A stretch of DNA of 64,000 nucleotides from Olivibacter domesticus (GCF_900109575.1 NZ_FOAF01000007.1:1-64000); one strand, 5' to 3'; shown: positions 45,312-53,794, counted from the first letter of the stretch. The notes: generated by a model not told the origin, from the sequence alone. Made by a program: numbers and translations.

Positions 45312-46202
45312 TTAATCCCGAAGTTCTAAGGGGTTATTCATTATCTTAGAGACGTTATCCAAATTGTCTGTCTTTTGTACATGAATACTCTTGATTCTGG
45401 AAGGATCGGTTAATGGATTTCCCATTAAGGTTGCCGAAGGAGTACTTCTAACTAAAGACATGTCTTTTCCTTTGGATTTAGCAGACATCGCCGCATTAGG
45501 ATTCTTCTTCAAAGCCTCTCTTAATTTTTCAAGTGCTTTTCTGTTCGTTTTTACCAGGTAGTTTGGAATTCCAAACAGCGTACGATCGTTACTCATCTTC
45601 TCAAATCCTGCGTACTGGAAAAAAACTTCATTCCTTGCATCCTTCACTTCTAGGATTAAGCCTGGTAAGCCTTGCAATTTCCACGGGCCATAAGGAAAGG
45701 GCAAGTCGGCAGCAAACCAAGCTATATATCTCCTTCCCCTAAATTCCGTATCAGCCCGTTGGCAGGAGTATCCGCCTATTTCTTTAATTTCATCGCTTAT
45801 TTTCCAGTTAACAGCCGGATAAGTACCATCCAGTAAATATTGTTCATCGCCTAACTTATATAATTCCTTAAATTTTTGACTTGCCGGTTGGAAGTAATAA
45901 GACTCACTTGTTGTTCTGCTACTTCCGGTGATCGTTATGTTGCCGTCAAACGCAGGATCTTCCATCTGTTTTTCCAGACTTTCTTTCATTCTTTCCTCGG
46001 TATAGGTGGCGTATAACGAAGCGTCTTTTCCAATATAAAGTACCATTTCCTCCTCGTGCTGTTTGGATCTTTGCGTCGTGTCGTTAATATGAATGAATTT
46101 ATAATAACATTTGGCTAATACAGGTTCTGTTTCTTGTGCTTTCAAGGCAACATGTAGAAAAAGGATCGCGAATGCAAAAGATATTTGTTGGATGGTTTTC
46201 AT
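45312..46202 (-). CDS. GLPGLI family protein
   Basis: A 296-aa secreted protein with a signal peptide (about 1-22). It carries the family-defining LQGLPGLILEV motif after a GYSCQRADTEFRGRRYIAWFA segment. The C-terminus has low-complexity basic and Met-rich sequence. GLPGLI proteins are of unknown function but usually sit next to TonB-receptor-like barrels, as here (13 bp), so the two likely form one envelope system (inference). The 340-bp gap upstream is described separately. Confidence 0.93.
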   Translation of the reverse strand: MKTIQQISFAFAILFLHVALKAQETEPVLAKCYYKFIHINDTTQRSKQHEEEMVLYIGKDASLYATYTEERMKESLEKQMEDPAFDGNITITGSSRTTSESYYFQPASQKFKELYKLGDEQYLLDGTYPAVNWKISDEIKEIGGYSCQRADTEFRGRRYIAWFAADLPFPYGPWKLQGLPGLILEVKDARNEVFFQYAGFEKMSNDRTLFGIPNYLVKTNRKALEKLREALKKNPNAAMSAKSKGKDMSLVRSTPSATLMGNPLTDPSRIKSIHVQKTDNLDNVSKIMNNPLELRD

Positions 46203-46344
46203 AATACAATTGTTTATAAATACGAATATATAGTAATATTACGAATTTTTCGTAGATACAAATAAATTAATTTTCACTCTTCAAAAGATAACTCATAAAA
46301 TGATCTTATAAACGTTGGATATCGTATGACCATGATCGTATTAA

Positions 46345-46360
46345 ACTTCTATTAAGAAGT
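46345..46360. promoter_or_regulatory. Palindrome ACTTCT-N4-AGAAGT
   Basis: Perfect 6-bp dyad in the divergent gap between GLPGLI and DUF6266 genes; a possible operator, possibly chance. Confidence 0.25.
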
Positions 46361-46389
46361 AAAATTAATAGGATTTAATACGGATTTTA

Positions 46390-46418
46390 TTCGGACTTTG
46401 TTCGGACCTTATTCGGAC
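46390..46418 (+). promoter_or_regulatory. Three TTCGGAC direct repeats phased at 11 bp
   Basis: TTCGGAC occurs at 46390-46396, 46401-46407 and 46412-46418, exactly 11 bp apart and each preceded by TTAT- or TTG-like sequence. They end 38 bp upstream of the -7 box of the DUF6266 gene, at a typical activator position. An inverted GAATAA follows at 46425-46430. Confidence 0.6.
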
Positions 46419-46455
46419 AAAAGCGAATAAAGTCTTATTTATTTCCTATTTTTAT

Positions 46456-46463
46456 TATATTTG
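46456..46463 (+). promoter_or_regulatory. -7 promoter element (TATATTTG) of the DUF6266 gene
   Basis: TAnnTTTG match about 80 bp upstream of the ATG, downstream of the TTCGGAC repeats. Confidence 0.55.
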
Positions 46464-46542
46464 TTAAAGACTTAATTGATATTTTATACATAAGATATCT
46501 GCTTTTTAAAGGCAAGCATTATAAACCTTAAATGAACCAATT

Positions 46543-47193
46543 ATGGGAAGAGTGATCAACGGCGCTAATGGCGCAATTTCAGGTAAAGTAGGAAGTGTAG
46601 TTTTTTGCAAGTGGAAAAACATCGATTATGTAAGAGGATTACCGCGTATAAACCGTAATAGAAAAGCTACTGAAGAGCAAGGGAAACAGCGCAGCAAATT
46701 CGGCTACATGCAAGACATTTTGGGATCTATTGTTCCATTGGTGAGACTTGGATTTATGAACTATGCCCCTAATAGGACTGGTCATAATTCGGCCATGTCA
46801 CATAATATTAAGCATGCAATCACTGAAACTGAAGCAGGCTTGAGAGTTATCCCAGAAAACTTTATGATCAGTGGTGGCATATTACCTGCACCAAGGGAAG
46901 CCAGTATTAGCCAGGAAGGAAACGACTTTATTTTTAAGTGGGCATATGATGCTATAAATGTAGATCGCAGTCATGCTGGAGATAGAACACTTCTACTCAT
47001 CACTGATTTTAAAGAATCTCCAAATTATACAAAATCAGGTGGTTTTAGAGATCAGGGAGAAGACCGTTTAACCATGTTTCGAGAAAAATACAGATCTGGC
47101 ACAATACTACACGGTTATATGGCGTTCTTTGCTACAGACGGCAGTAATAACAGCTCTAACAGTGTTTATGTCGGATCAATAGAAGTCAAATAA
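46543..47193 (+). CDS. DUF6266 family protein
   Basis: A 216-aa protein without signal peptide. The N-terminus MGRVINGANGAISGKVGSVV with the following KWKNIDYVRGLP is the family signature; a Gly-rich start and a beta-rich body follow. DUF6266 proteins occur in Sphingobacteriaceae, often in several copies, and have no known function. The gene stands alone behind an unusual direct-repeat promoter, and a 9-bp hairpin (47207-47235) follows the stop. Confidence 0.88.
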   Translation: MGRVINGANGAISGKVGSVVFCKWKNIDYVRGLPRINRNRKATEEQGKQRSKFGYMQDILGSIVPLVRLGFMNYAPNRTGHNSAMSHNIKHAITETEAGLRVIPENFMISGGILPAPREASISQEGNDFIFKWAYDAINVDRSHAGDRTLLLITDFKESPNYTKSGGFRDQGEDRLTMFREKYRSGTILHGYMAFFATDGSNNSSNSVYVGSIEVK

Positions 47194-47206
47194 ATTACAA
47201 ATTTTT

Positions 47207-47235
47207 ACCTACATTTATGTTAAAACAATGTAGGT
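47207..47235 (+). terminator. Hairpin after the DUF6266 gene
   Basis: A perfect 9-bp stem (ACCTACATT/AATGTAGGT) with an 11-nt loop, 14 bp past the stop. No T-run follows, so terminator function is uncertain. Confidence 0.4.
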
Positions 47236-47247
47236 TAATGATCAAAT

Positions 47248-47385
47248 ATGCTCATGGAAAATAAAGAGAGCCCATCACAAAATAAATTCATGATCTGGCT
47301 AAAGAGAGTGGGTTTTTGGGGCTTTCTATTTTTTCTACTGAAAGGAATTGTCTGGTTGATATTAGGGTACTGGGTGTTAAAGTAG
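47248..47385 (+). CDS. Small single-pass membrane protein (45 aa)
   Basis: MLMENKESPSQ opens a 45-residue frame with a basic stretch (WLKRVG) and a hydrophobic helix (FWGFLFFLLKGIVWLILGYW), typical of a small inner-membrane protein. Similar short proteins are conserved in Sphingobacteriales, where they are sometimes misnamed after neighbouring genes. An ATG at 47254 is an alternative start. It ends 42 bp before the GMC oxidoreductase gene and may share its transcript. Function unknown. Confidence 0.6.
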   Translation: MLMENKESPSQNKFMIWLKRVGFWGFLFFLLKGIVWLILGYWVLK

Positions 47386-47427
47386 TCTTCAAATGTTTTC
47401 GGATTAGACAAACTGAAAAAATAAAAC

Positions 47428-49128
47428 ATGAATATTTTAGGGAAAGCACAAGCAACGTATGATGCCATAGTGATAGGATCAGGTATCAGCGGTGGATGGG
47501 CGGCAAAAGAACTATGTGGTAAGGGCCTTAAAACACTTGTGTTAGAGCGTGGCGGTATGGTAAAACACATTCAAGATTACCCTACCGCCATGAAAGCTCC
47601 TTGGGAATTTCCATACCGTGGCGCACTTCCCCAAAAAACAGCCACTGCTAATCCGATTGTTTCCCGTTGCTATGCCTTTGATGATACAACCGAACACTTT
47701 TTTGTAAAAGATCAAGAGCATCCCTATATTCAAGAGAAACCATTCGACTGGATCAGAGGTTATCAAGTCGGAGGTAAATCATTATTATGGGCTCGACAGA
47801 CTCAGCGCTGGAGTGATTATGAATTTGACGCCCCTGCGCGCGATGGCTTTGCAGTAGATTGGCCTATCCGCTATCGAGATCTAGCACCGTGGTATAGTTA
47901 TGTTGAAAAGTTTACAGGCATCAGCGGTACACGAGACAATATTCCGAATCTTCCCGACAGCGAGGTGCTCCCGGCTTTTGAAATGAATGCGCTCGAAAAG
48001 CATATTAAGACCAAAGTGAAGGAGCACTTTCCTGAAAGGCATGTTATTATTGGCCGCTGTGCCCATCTTACACAACCGCAGGAAATACACGTTAAACAAG
48101 GACGTGGTCAATGTATGGCCCGCCATCTCTGTCACAGAGGGTGCCCTTTTGGCGCTTACTTCAGTTCTAATTCATCTACTATCCCTTGGGCACAGGCAAC
48201 AGGTAATCTCACATTAATGACCGATCAGGTGGTCCATTCTATTCTATATGATGAGCATAAAGGAAAGGCAATAGGTGTACGGACCGTAAATCGACACACG
48301 AAAGAGATACAAGAATATTATGCTAAGATTATTTTTGTGAATGCTTCTGCCTTAAATACCAATTTGATTTTATTGAATTCTACATCATCCCGTTTCCCAG
48401 AAGGTTTGGGAAATGATAATGAGTTATTAGGCCGATATATCGCTTTTCACAATTATCGCGGAAACATTTCCGCCTCTTTTGAAGGTTTATCTGATAGCTA
48501 TTACTACGGTCGAAGACCGACTAGTATTTTTATGCCTTCGTTCCGAAACGTATTCAAGCAAGAAACTGATTTCCTGAGAGGATATATGGTCGCATTCAAT
48601 GCAAGCAGAGCGGGCTGGCCCCGTTCTTCCGACGGACTTGGTGCCACTTTTAAAGATCAGTTAACAGCAGCAGGACCGTGGCAGGTATTTATGATGATGC
48701 AAGGAGAGACCGTGCCGCAATATGAAAACCATGTGCGCCTTAGTCAAGACCAGCAAGATCCTTGGGGAATTCCACAGCTCATCACCTCTGTTGACTATAC
48801 GGACAATGATGTTAGACTGATGCATGATTTTTTGGAGCAGGGTACCGCTATGCTCGAAAAATCAGGCTGTCATAGCATCAGTCAGCTTGATCGTCACGAT
48901 GCCCCAGGATTAGACATACATGAAATGGGTGGTGTACGTATGGGACATGATCCTAAAACATCTCTTTTAAATAAGTGGAACCAATTACATCACTGCAAAA
49001 ATGTTTTTGTAACGGATGGTGCCTGTATGACTTCCACAGGCAATCAAAACCCTTCTCTTACCTATATGGCTCTGACCGCCCGTGCCGCTGACTATGCCGC
49101 AAAAGCCTTATCCAAAGGAGAAATTTAA
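47428..49128 (+). CDS. GMC family FAD-dependent oxidoreductase
   Basis: A 566-aa glucose-methanol-choline-type oxidase/dehydrogenase. The N-terminal dinucleotide fold GSGISGGWAAKEL (residues 17-29) is followed by the FAD-contact GYQVGGKSLLW. The mid-domain has a Cys-rich CMARHLCHRGCPFG. The C-terminal GMC domain contains IHEMGGVRMG and the catalytic-region GNQNPSLTYMALTARAA. Relatives in this phylum oxidise sugars or polyols and often pair with a gluconate-dehydrogenase subunit 3, which is absent here. A DUF2905 gene and a second FAD oxidoreductase follow. Confidence 0.92.
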   Translation: MNILGKAQATYDAIVIGSGISGGWAAKELCGKGLKTLVLERGGMVKHIQDYPTAMKAPWEFPYRGALPQKTATANPIVSRCYAFDDTTEHFFVKDQEHPYIQEKPFDWIRGYQVGGKSLLWARQTQRWSDYEFDAPARDGFAVDWPIRYRDLAPWYSYVEKFTGISGTRDNIPNLPDSEVLPAFEMNALEKHIKTKVKEHFPERHVIIGRCAHLTQPQEIHVKQGRGQCMARHLCHRGCPFGAYFSSNSSTIPWAQATGNLTLMTDQVVHSILYDEHKGKAIGVRTVNRHTKEIQEYYAKIIFVNASALNTNLILLNSTSSRFPEGLGNDNELLGRYIAFHNYRGNISASFEGLSDSYYYGRRPTSIFMPSFRNVFKQETDFLRGYMVAFNASRAGWPRSSDGLGATFKDQLTAAGPWQVFMMMQGETVPQYENHVRLSQDQQDPWGIPQLITSVDYTDNDVRLMHDFLEQGTAMLEKSGCHSISQLDRHDAPGLDIHEMGGVRMGHDPKTSLLNKWNQLHHCKNVFVTDGACMTSTGNQNPSLTYMALTARAADYAAKALSKGEI

Positions 49129-49140
49129 TTAAGTTATGGT

Positions 49141-49362
49141 ATGAAAGAGATAGCAAGAATGATGATGGTTGGTGGAGGGATTATCATGCTTATCGGCCTG
49201 ACCATTTATTTCGCAGGAAGTTATTTTAAATGGTTTGGTAGGCTACCAGGAGATATCCGTATCGAAAAACCCGGATTTAACTTTTATGCGCCTATCATCA
49301 GTATGCTGATTATCAGTGGTATCATTAGCTTGTTAGTATGGCTTTTTAAAAAGCTTTTTTGA
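49141..49362 (+). CDS. DUF2905 family small membrane protein
   Basis: A 73-aa protein with two helices (about 7-27 and 47-69) and the family loop FGRLPGDIRIEKPGFNFYAPI between them. Function unknown in all characterised hosts. It lies 12 bp downstream of the GMC gene and 22 bp upstream of the FAD oxidoreductase, so the three are probably co-transcribed. Confidence 0.9.
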   Translation: MKEIARMMMVGGGIIMLIGLTIYFAGSYFKWFGRLPGDIRIEKPGFNFYAPIISMLIISGIISLLVWLFKKLF

Positions 49363-49384
49363 TAAAACAAAGGCCTCTTAAATT

Positions 49385-51088
49385 ATGAATAGAAGAAAGT
49401 TCATTTCGGGCGTTACACTTGGAGGCACCTATCTAGCCACGCAGCCTTCCATAACCTTAGGATCAAACATCGGACAGACCTATCACACTAAACTTCGGGA
49501 GTTTTCCGCAGACATTGTGGTTGTTGGCGGTGGACTGGGAGGTTGTGCAGCGGCTCTTGCCGCCCTACGTAATGGGCAACGCGTTATTTTAGTAGAAGAA
49601 ACAGACTGGTTAGGTGGCCAGTTAACACAGCAGGGGGTGCCGCCCGATGAACACCAATGGATAGAAACACAGGGTGCTACAAAATCTTACCGTACGTTCA
49701 GGGATAAGGTTCGGTCGTTTTATGTACGAAATTATCCGCTGACAGAAGAAGCGAAGAGCCGAAAATACCTCAACCCCGGTGATGGATCGGTATCGAGGTT
49801 ATGCCACGAACCATGTGTTGCGCTCGCTGTACTAGCGGAATTATTGGCACCCTATCTAAGTAATAGGAAACTGACTTTGCTCATGGAATACCGTGCTATA
49901 CGTGCAGATGTAGAAGGAGAGCAAGTGGCCACCATTGAAGTGCAGCATCAAAAAGACGGAACTAAGTTGGCATTACACGGCCAGTACTTTATAGATGCCA
50001 CAGAGCTCGGAGACTTACTCCCGCTCACGGGAACTGAATATGTGAAAGGCACGGAATCTAAAAAGGAAACAAATGAACTGCATGCACCTGAAATAAGCGA
50101 CCCTGAAAACCAGCAAGCTTTCACGATGTGTTTAGCGATGGACTATATCGAGGGAGAGGATCATCTAATAGATAAGCCTAAAGATTATGCCTTTTGGCGA
50201 GATTTTGTGCCGGATATGCAACCCTCGTGGTCCGGAAAATTACTGGACTTATCCTATTCGAGTCCGCGCACCCTTCAACCCACAAAATTAGGTTTTCATC
50301 CACAAGGTGACGAAACTGGAAAAATGTTAAACCTTTGGAATTATAGGAAGATCATTAATAAACATAACTTCTTGCCAGGCAACTACAGCGGCGACATTAG
50401 TATCATGAATTGGCCTCAGAACGATTATTTTCTAGGAAGTCTACCAGATGTAAGCGACGAGACATTCAAAAAACATGTTGATGCCGCGAAGCAGTTAAGT
50501 TTATCGCTCTTTTATTGGTTGCAAACCGCCGCTCCACGACCTGATGGCGGAGAAGGCTGGCCAGGATTAAGACTTAGAGGAGATATTTTGGGAACAACGG
50601 ATGGCCTGGCTAAATACCCATACGTAAGGGAGTCACGGCGTATAAAAGCACTCTTCACTGTTTTGGAGGAGCATGTGGGTGCGGAGAACAGGGCTTTCGT
50701 GAGTAATGAGCACCAAAAAGCTGACGAATTTTATGATAGCGTAGGCATTGGCTACTATCATATCGATTTGCATCCTAGTACGCAAGGCAATAATTATATT
50801 GATTTTGGTTCGCTGCCTTTTCAAATCCCATTGGGTGCATTGATCCCGATCCGGATGAAGAATTTATTAGCAGCCAATAAAAATATCGGCACGACCCACA
50901 TCACCAATGGCTGTTATCGCCTACATCCGGTTGAATGGAATATTGGAGAGGCTGCTGGTTTATTAGCAACTTATACCTTAAGTAAGAAGACTACACCTCA
51001 CGCAGTTAGAGCAAATGAGACACTACTAAACGATTTTCAGCAGTTTTTGCGAAAAGAAGGCATTGAAACGATTTGGAAAAACATCTAG
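49385..51088 (+). CDS. FAD-dependent oxidoreductase with Tat-like leader
   Basis: A 567-aa enzyme. The N-terminus NRRKFISGVTLGG carries a twin-arginine-like motif and suggests folded export. The FAD motif VVVGGGLGGCAAALAALRNG (about 45-64) and VEETDWLGGQLTQQGVPPDE place it in the FAD-dependent oxidoreductase family often annotated near xanthan-lyase-type proteins. The C-terminal NGCYRLHPVEWNIGEAAGL closes the cofactor fold. The last ~70 codons are duplicated, in diverged form, at 52143-52367 as part of a tandem duplication. Substrate unknown. Confidence 0.88.
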   Translation: MNRRKFISGVTLGGTYLATQPSITLGSNIGQTYHTKLREFSADIVVVGGGLGGCAAALAALRNGQRVILVEETDWLGGQLTQQGVPPDEHQWIETQGATKSYRTFRDKVRSFYVRNYPLTEEAKSRKYLNPGDGSVSRLCHEPCVALAVLAELLAPYLSNRKLTLLMEYRAIRADVEGEQVATIEVQHQKDGTKLALHGQYFIDATELGDLLPLTGTEYVKGTESKKETNELHAPEISDPENQQAFTMCLAMDYIEGEDHLIDKPKDYAFWRDFVPDMQPSWSGKLLDLSYSSPRTLQPTKLGFHPQGDETGKMLNLWNYRKIINKHNFLPGNYSGDISIMNWPQNDYFLGSLPDVSDETFKKHVDAAKQLSLSLFYWLQTAAPRPDGGEGWPGLRLRGDILGTTDGLAKYPYVRESRRIKALFTVLEEHVGAENRAFVSNEHQKADEFYDSVGIGYYHIDLHPSTQGNNYIDFGSLPFQIPLGALIPIRMKNLLAANKNIGTTHITNGCYRLHPVEWNIGEAAGLLATYTLSKKTTPHAVRANETLLNDFQQFLRKEGIETIWKNI

Positions 51089-51112
51089 TGATAATCTAAC
51101 ATTTAAAAACAA

Positions 51113-51892
51113 TTATTCTTCAATCGTGTACAGTGCTTCGATCTCTTCATCACTGATTCGTCTATTATAGCGTCTGAGCTCATCGACTTGACCTTTGAAA
51201 TACGATAGATAATCTCCGGTATCATGGCCGCCGTAATGCCAAGTGGCTCCCATAGTCTGTGAGTCACCCTCAAGATCGTCCATTAAAAACCAGTTCGCGA
51301 GGTAAGGAGCCGATGTTTCCAGTTTATTATCGACAAAGATTTCAACGAACTCATCAGCATCGGACCATCGAACAACAATATGATGCCATCTATTGGGCCT
51401 AATAATTGATACAGTTTGTAGCGGATTAAAGGATGACATACTATCTCGACTCCCCCATCTGTTAACATCTGAAATAAGTGAAACTTCACCTTCGCTTACT
51501 CCTAATCCATATCGAAGTACCCCCAATTGCTGATTTCCTTTAGCGAATAAATATGTTTGATACCTCGTTGTATCCGGAATACTTACCCAAAATGAGAGGG
51601 TCCCTAACGAATTCCCCATTCCAACATCTATATTCAGATAATTCTTACTTAAACATAGCGATGACTTGGGTCTATTAAAGCGATCATGTGAATAGGTAGC
51701 GCCATGTGTGTCATATGTTACGTCCGTTATTGTTTCAGTGCTATTTCCATCAAATGGAAAATACATCTCCAGGCCCTCTTCTAGGTTAACCTTATCAATA
51801 GGCTCTAAACCTGTCCCTTTATTACACGATACCAATAGGCCTATGAATAATAGACTACATAAAAAAAATGAACTAGTAAATATTGATTTCAT
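51113..51892 (-). CDS. LamG-domain lipoprotein, copy 1
   Basis: A 259-aa lipoprotein: lipobox GLLVSC (Cys23) and a concanavalin-A-like LamG jelly roll from about 38. LSFWVSIPDTTR and RWHHIVVRWSD are core strands, and the end has the characteristic GQVDELRRYNRRISDEEIEALY. Such domains bind glycans or serve as accessory modules; no enzyme domain is attached. It is convergent with the FAD oxidoreductase (24-bp gap) and has its own -7 box. Confidence 0.88.
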   Translation of the reverse strand: MKSIFTSSFFLCSLLFIGLLVSCNKGTGLEPIDKVNLEEGLEMYFPFDGNSTETITDVTYDTHGATYSHDRFNRPKSSLCLSKNYLNIDVGMGNSLGTLSFWVSIPDTTRYQTYLFAKGNQQLGVLRYGLGVSEGEVSLISDVNRWGSRDSMSSFNPLQTVSIIRPNRWHHIVVRWSDADEFVEIFVDNKLETSAPYLANWFLMDDLEGDSQTMGATWHYGGHDTGDYLSYFKGQVDELRRYNRRISDEEIEALYTIEE

Positions 51893-51925
51893 AATTCAGG
51901 TGTTTTTTATTATAGATTGTGAAAT

Positions 51926-51933
51926 CAAAATTA
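51926..51933 (-). promoter_or_regulatory. -7 promoter element (TAATTTTG) of LamG copy 1
   Basis: TAnnTTTG on the minus strand, 33 bp upstream of the ATG, identical in the other copy. Confidence 0.5.
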
Positions 51934-52142
51934 TATAAAATATCAGGTCAGTGCCCCCGTTCTCCCTTTCTGTTAAAAAATCGTGTATTATTGTCTAAGT
52001 ATGGCATTTTAAATGTTCCGCGCCCCGACTATTAGCTCCATATTTTCTCATTATTCTCTATTGCTGTTTTTTAATTATGATAATTTGAGATAGTTAAGAA
52101 ATAAATAAAGCGGATATCTCACGACAGCGCGACAGCAACAGC

Positions 52143-52367
52143 GCCAATAAAAACATCGGCACTACCTGCATTACGAATGGCTGCTATCGCTTACATCCGG
52201 TTGAATGGAATATTGGAGAAGCTGCTGGTTTATTAGCTGTATATGCCATCCATAAAAAGGTTGCGCCGCAGACTGTTAAAGCAACGAAGACACTGCTAAC
52301 CGAATTTCAACAGTTCGTGAGAAAAGAAGGCATAAACGGTGTGAAAAAAGATCTAGCGATAATTTAA
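52143..52367 (+). pseudogene. Remnant of the C-terminus of the FAD oxidoreductase
   Basis: Seventy-four in-frame codons aligning with the last ~72 codons of the 49385-51088 gene (NIGTT..TNGCYRLHPVEWN, then GEAAGLLA, ending in a different tail). It has no start codon; the 5' junction is at GCCAATAAAA. It was created by the tandem duplication. The frame is still open and substitutions are partly conservative, so it may derive from a former full paralogue that was later deleted. Confidence 0.85.
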
Positions 52368-52380
52368 GATTTAAAGACAA

Positions 52381-53157
52381 TTATTCTTCAATCGTGTACA
52401 GGGCTTCAATCTCTTCATCACTGATTCGTCTATTATAGCGTCTGAGCTCATCGACCTGACCTTTGAAATACGATAGATAATCTCCGGTATCATGACCGCC
52501 GTAACTCCAAGCGGCTCCCATAGTTTCAGTCTCTTCATATTCATCTTCAGTTACCAAACGCCAGCCTTCTAAGTAAGAAGCTGATGCTTCCAGTTTATTA
52601 TCGACAAAGATTTCAACAAACTCATCAGCATCGGACCATCGAACAACAATATGGTGCCATTTATTCGGTTTGATAACGGATGCAGTTACTAGGTCGTCAA
52701 AATACGATATACTGTCAACCCCCCATCGGTCTCGATTTGAAATAAGTGAAACTTTACCTTCGCTTACTCTTAATCCATATCGAAGTACCCCCAATTGCTG
52801 ATTCCCTTTAGCGAATAAATTTGGTTGAAATCTTGTATCCGGAACACTTACCCAGAAGGAGAAAGTACCTACCGAGTTCCCCATTCCAACATCTATATTC
52901 AGATAGTTCTTACTAAAACATAGCGATGACTTGGGTCTATTAAAGCGATCATCTGTGTATGTAGCGCCATGTGTGTCATACGTTACGCCCGTTATTGTTT
53001 CAGTGCTATTTCCATCGAATGGAAAATACATCTCCAGGTCCTCTTCTAGATTAACCTTATCAGTAGGCTCTAAACCTGTCCCTTTATTACACGACACCAA
53101 TAGGCTTATGAATAATAGACTACATAAAAAAAATGAACTAGTAGATATTGATTTCAT
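52381..53157 (-). CDS. LamG-domain lipoprotein, copy 2
   Basis: A 258-aa paralogue of the 51113-51892 gene, with the same lipobox (LLVSC), LamG core and C-terminal VDELRRYNRRISDEEIEALYTIEE. By eye the ends are almost identical, while about residues 150-225 differ strongly (EEYEETETMGAAWSYGG against EGDSQTMGATWHYGG). This mid-domain variation lies in surface strands and loops and may reflect changed ligand specificity or recombination. It is transcribed from its own copy of the promoter. Confidence 0.87.
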   Translation of the reverse strand: MKSISTSSFFLCSLLFISLLVSCNKGTGLEPTDKVNLEEDLEMYFPFDGNSTETITGVTYDTHGATYTDDRFNRPKSSLCFSKNYLNIDVGMGNSVGTFSFWVSVPDTRFQPNLFAKGNQQLGVLRYGLRVSEGKVSLISNRDRWGVDSISYFDDLVTASVIKPNKWHHIVVRWSDADEFVEIFVDNKLEASASYLEGWRLVTEDEYEETETMGAAWSYGGHDTGDYLSYFKGQVDELRRYNRRISDEEIEALYTIEE

Positions 53158-53189
53158 AATAGGTATTTTTTATTTATAGATTGTGAAAT

Positions 53190-53197
53190 CAAAATTA
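53190..53197 (-). promoter_or_regulatory. -7 promoter element (TAATTTTG) of LamG copy 2
   Basis: TAnnTTTG match 33 bp upstream of the ATG. Confidence 0.5.
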
Positions 53198-53372
53198 TAT
53201 AAAATATGAGATCAGTCACCTCGTCCTCTTTTTTTGTTAAGAAAACGTGTATTGTTGTCTATATATGGTGTTTTTGAGATAGGAGTATTGATTATTAGTT
53301 CCATATTTTCTCATTATTCTCTGTTGGAATTTATTAATTCTTTCATATAATTGAAATAGTTAAGAAATAAAT

Positions 53373-53400
53373 AAAGCGGATATCTCCCGACAACCGCTTT
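53373..53400 (-). terminator. Imperfect terminator-like hairpin upstream of LamG copy 2
   Basis: AAAGCGG (53373-53379) pairs with CCGCTTT (53394-53400) across a 14-nt loop. On the minus strand it runs into a T-rich stretch, so it could insulate the LamG unit from upstream transcription. The equivalent site in unit 1 has lost the second arm at the duplication junction. Confidence 0.45.
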
Positions 53401-53448
53401 ACACTAACTAAACTAAACAAAATATAAACCATCGATATATGGTGATCT

Positions 53449-53580
53449 TTATATCTTTTCATTAAATAATACGGTATTCCCAAAGGGATCAATGAGTGTC
53501 ATTGATGATTTAATTTTAAAGTTCCGGTCCGTCATCCCAACACGAAGGACCGAGAACTTTAAACCAACCAAACCTAACAT
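53449..53580 (-). pseudogene. Truncated C-terminal fragment of a VOC/glyoxalase-fold protein
   Basis: A 43-codon frame from ATG 53580 contains GMTDRNFKIKSSMTLIDPFG and NTVLFNE at its end, which is how VOC-superfamily (glyoxalase/bleomycin resistance) domains finish, with the Asp-Pro-x-Gly-Asn turn. The frame is closed by stops just upstream, so the first ~80 residues are missing. It is called a remnant; a short functional peptide is less likely. Confidence 0.55.
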
Positions 53581-53786
53581 GAAACATGTTTTCCTTTACA
53601 TTGTTTAAGATCCTAATTTAGTTTTGAATATTATTTAGAATCATTATCAATTACAACGCAAGTATAGCTCTTATTTAGAACAAGTACAAATAATATTTAT
53701 AGAAATTTTTATATCGCTAAAAAACAGTGTATAGAAGATCCTTTGCTAGGCCGCCTCCTTATAATAAATCGTTTGTGAAATATTGC

Positions 53787-53794
53787 TATTTTTG
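53787..53794 (+). promoter_or_regulatory. -7 promoter element (TATTTTTG)
   Basis: TAnnTTTG match 61 bp upstream of the lipoprotein ATG; spacing to any -33 TTTG is not canonical. Confidence 0.4.

Larger units (their letters stand above)
50873..53393. repeat. Tandem segmental duplication, unit about 1.27 kb
   Basis: Unit 1 (about 50873-52130) holds the last 72 codons of the FAD oxidoreductase, the first LamG lipoprotein and a non-coding tail. Unit 2 (about 52141-53393) repeats all three in order at an offset of 1268 bp. The non-coding tail, including TAAATAAAGCGGATATCTC, is shared. Only unit 2 continues into the matching hairpin arm CCGCTTT. The units have diverged by substitutions, so the event is not recent. 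Confidence 0.85.

Noticed and set aside
49340-49365. Terminator at the end of the DUF2905 gene
   Set aside because: CTTTTTAAAAAG is an A/T palindrome inside the coding end with no GC stem, and the next gene begins 22 bp later.
53632-53650. Fur box
   Set aside because: Only one half-site (TGATAATGATT) matches; the other half does not, and no iron gene is adjacent.
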